A DNA stretch of 64,000 bases, taken from positions 62,001 through 126,000 of the forward strand of contig JASDRS010000019.1 of the NCBI GenBank assembly GCA_041441915.1, read 5' to 3'. The notes beneath the pieces were generated by a model. The model was given only the letters and a program-made list of their open reading frames with translations. It ran no database searches and was not told the DNA's origin. Below are positions 62,617 through 64,000 of this stretch, in pieces (within the stretch, counting starts at the first letter, position 1; each line of letters starts with the position of its first letter). Origin of the DNA: UBA10365 sp041441915. GTDB taxonomy: Bacteria > Pseudomonadota > Alphaproteobacteria > Rhodobacterales > Rhodobacteraceae. Both the position numbers and the translations under genes were made by a program.

Positions 62617-63020
62617 CCCAGAGGTTGACGCTTATATAGGGACAACTCGGCCCCCTTTTGCTAGCACCAGGTACAAGCCTTATAAAAAATTGGGGCACAG
62701 TTAAAATGTATAACTCTACGCTATGGTCTGTCTGCGCCAACCCAAAAGAGCGACAAAATTGTGAGTAGTTATATAGCCTTGACCCATCATATTTTTCTAT
62801 CCCCCATCCAAGACTGGTGATTGGCCAGATTGATCACCAACTTTTTAAAACTCGGAACCTGGTATCGTGCTTACCCTCGATCAGCTTCAGCCCCTAGACT
62901 TAATCGAAACGATCATCAGTACCTATCACGCCTAACGGGTAAATCGCGTTACACGGTAATCCCTTGCACTTGTAAGGTGTCTCAAGTACCTCGTCGCAAG
63001 ACGTACAATGAGGATAGCTC
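62617..63020. other. 404-bp spacer without a recognised gene
   Basis: I see no supported coding frame, tRNA or strong hairpin here. The right end holds the SDR gene start (ATG 63021 behind AATGAGGATAGCTC). No decayed homolog was recognised on either strand. Confidence 0.4.
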
Positions 63021-63710
63021 ATGATCCAACGCATAGCCCTTATCACTGGAGCATCTCGGGGCCTTGGCGCCAGCTTGGCGCAGTGCCTCGTGCTGCGTGG
63101 CTGGCATGTTGTGGCAGTGGCGCGCACCGTAGGCGCATTGGAAGAGCTTGACGATCGCATCAAATTTCAAGGCCAGACCGATTCCGGCGCAATGACGCTG
63201 GCACCGATGGACATCACCAATAATGATGCGATGCGCCATCTGTGCGCCTCGATCTATGAACGCTTTGGGTATATCAACCTTTGGGCGCACACGGCCATTC
63301 ACGCGGCGCCCCTTAGTCCAGCCGCCCATCTCGATGCGAAAGATATCGAAAACTCCATAGCCACAAATATCCGTGCGACCGCCAGTTTGATTCCCATGGT
63401 TGAACCTTTGCTCAAAGCAGCATCAGATCCGACAACAGCGCTGTTTTTCGACGATGCACGTGCGGGTCAGAAGTTTTTTGGCGCTTATGGCGCAACCAAG
63501 GCCGCGCAAATCGCTATTGCGCAGTCTTGGGCCGCTGAAACGGTGAAAACAGGTCCGCGTGTCGTGATTGAAAGCCCCGCCCCCATGGCCACGGCAATTC
63601 GAGCGCGCTTTTTTCCTGGCGAAGCCCGCTCTCCACTGATCCCAGTCCTAACAGAAGCCGAGCGTATAATAGGAAGCCTTTTTAAGGCTGCCCCCCCAAG
63701 GCTTGGCTAA
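63021..63710 (+). CDS. short-chain dehydrogenase/reductase family protein
   Basis: A 229-aa SDR with the cofactor motif ITGASRGLGASLAQ near residues 8-21 and the YxxxK pair in FGAYGATKAAQIA near 152. The usual NNAG motif is replaced by WAHTAIHAAPL, and the catalytic Ser before the Tyr is not obvious (FFDDARAGQKFFG), so activity is uncertain. Relatives occur next to purF in Rhodobacteraceae. The substrate is unknown. Its 3' end overlaps the convergent PLP-enzyme gene by 29 bp. Confidence 0.85.
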   Translation: MIQRIALITGASRGLGASLAQCLVLRGWHVVAVARTVGALEELDDRIKFQGQTDSGAMTLAPMDITNNDAMRHLCASIYERFGYINLWAHTAIHAAPLSPAAHLDAKDIENSIATNIRATASLIPMVEPLLKAASDPTTALFFDDARAGQKFFGAYGATKAAQIAIAQSWAAETVKTGPRVVIESPAPMATAIRARFFPGEARSPLIPVLTEAERIIGSLFKAAPPRLG

Positions 63711-64000
63711 GTGCTTGACTGATCGCCAGCCACAGGGGCTCAAGGGGTTCACATCCAACCGACAACCTTACAAAGCCTGGTGCCACCTGATCGCCCCAGC
63801 GCGCGCGTCTTTCGCCCGACGTATGTGTTGAACCAAAGCTGGTTGATTGCGCGATAAAAGGGCAAAGGGTCAAAAAATACTCTGCCACTTGTTCATTTGG
63901 CAATTCAAACCCCATAATAAAGCCAAATCCGCTCATTTGCCTGCAGGCCAGCGTATAGGATGGATCAGAGCGCAGGCCCGGATAGCGCACATTTTGCACC
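63682..64000 (-). CDS. Cys/Met metabolism PLP-dependent enzyme, C-terminal part (5' end outside the window)
   Basis: The minus-strand frame is open to the window edge. The visible 105 codons match the C-terminus of the cystathionine synthase/lyase superfamily: a segment near FGSTHTSGERRARWGDQV, then GFVRLSVGCEPLEPLW, ending LSQALGGQP. The PLP Lys region lies outside, so I cannot tell gamma-synthase from beta-lyase or a sulfhydrylase. The exact type matters here because the sulfate-reduction genes are dead and reduced sulfur must enter another way. Confidence 0.8.
   Translation of the reverse strand, partial: VQNVRYPGLRSDPSYTLACRQMSGFGFIMGFELPNEQVAEYFLTLCPFIAQSTSFGSTHTSGERRARWGDQVAPGFVRLSVGCEPLEPLWLAISQALSQALGGQP

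Noticed and set aside
1..64000. CRISPR arrays, insertion sequences, integrases, prophage or toxin-antitoxin genes
   Set aside because: None was seen; there is no regular short repeat array and no transposase or phage-like frame on either strand.

Overview
This window reads as a chromosomal segment of an alphaproteobacterium of the Rhodobacteraceae (Roseobacter group). Supporting signs are the Fur-type regulator/DMT exporter/enolase order, the lipoyl-carrying PDH E1-beta, the fabD-fabG-acpP-fabF-mltG block, the ccmABCD-ccmG cluster followed by an Mth938-like gene and secF-secD-yajC, and the alr-mlaE-mlaF-radA-cvpA-purF run. Base composition looks low for the family (about half G+C by eye). Genes are tightly packed with many ATGA overlaps, suggesting a marine, partly streamlined lineage. 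No plasmid, phage, transposon or CRISPR sequence was seen.

Layout. 1-2.5 kb: end of a livM-type permease gene, tRNA-Leu(CAA) with a very strong terminator, and a wrecked beta-hydroxyacid dehydrogenase gene. 2.5-7.1 kb: aroE and the B12-dependent ribonucleotide reductase nrdJ (minus strand). 7.5-20.2 kb: Fur-family regulator, exporter, eno, anmK, tyrS, two cyclophilins, pgk, class I aldolase, ftsB-like gene and the pdhA-pdhB-pdhC operon, a central-carbon block with two palindromic candidate operators. 20.2-25.9 kb: cysE, mltG and fatty-acid synthesis genes. 26-31.2 kb: rpsF-rpsR-rplI, trigger factor, tRNA-Leu(UAG), glnB-glnA. 31.3-32.1 kb: a decayed heme-dependent oxidative N-demethylase (DUF3445) gene. 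32.2-38.2 kb: purB, a lipid A-type acyltransferase, a DUF1223 protein, acnA. 38.3-44.5 kb: cytochrome c maturation and Sec accessory genes (minus strand). 44.7-49.8 kb: serS, ssb, two Fe-S assembly genes, tpiA, a cytochrome P450 and an Lrp regulator. 49.8-51.1 kb: an erosion zone with a truncated DUF898 gene, the C-terminal stub of cysH and a frameshifted DUF934 gene. 51.1-64 kb: fpr, infC, pyrC-pyrE, dnaB, alr-mlaE-mlaF-radA-cvpA-purF, an SDR and the end of a Cys/Met-metabolism PLP enzyme.

Almost every intact gene is housekeeping. I did not find a convincing new multi-gene system. The most informative signal is gene loss: at least five dead or truncated genes in four places, including the cysH-DUF934 remnants directly upstream of an intact fpr. 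This suggests that assimilatory sulfate reduction has been lost at this locus, leaving the cell dependent on reduced sulfur. Other points worth checking are a 29-bp dyad between pgk and the aldolase gene, a perfect 8+8 palindrome at the pdhA start, and an infC gene without a usual start codon.
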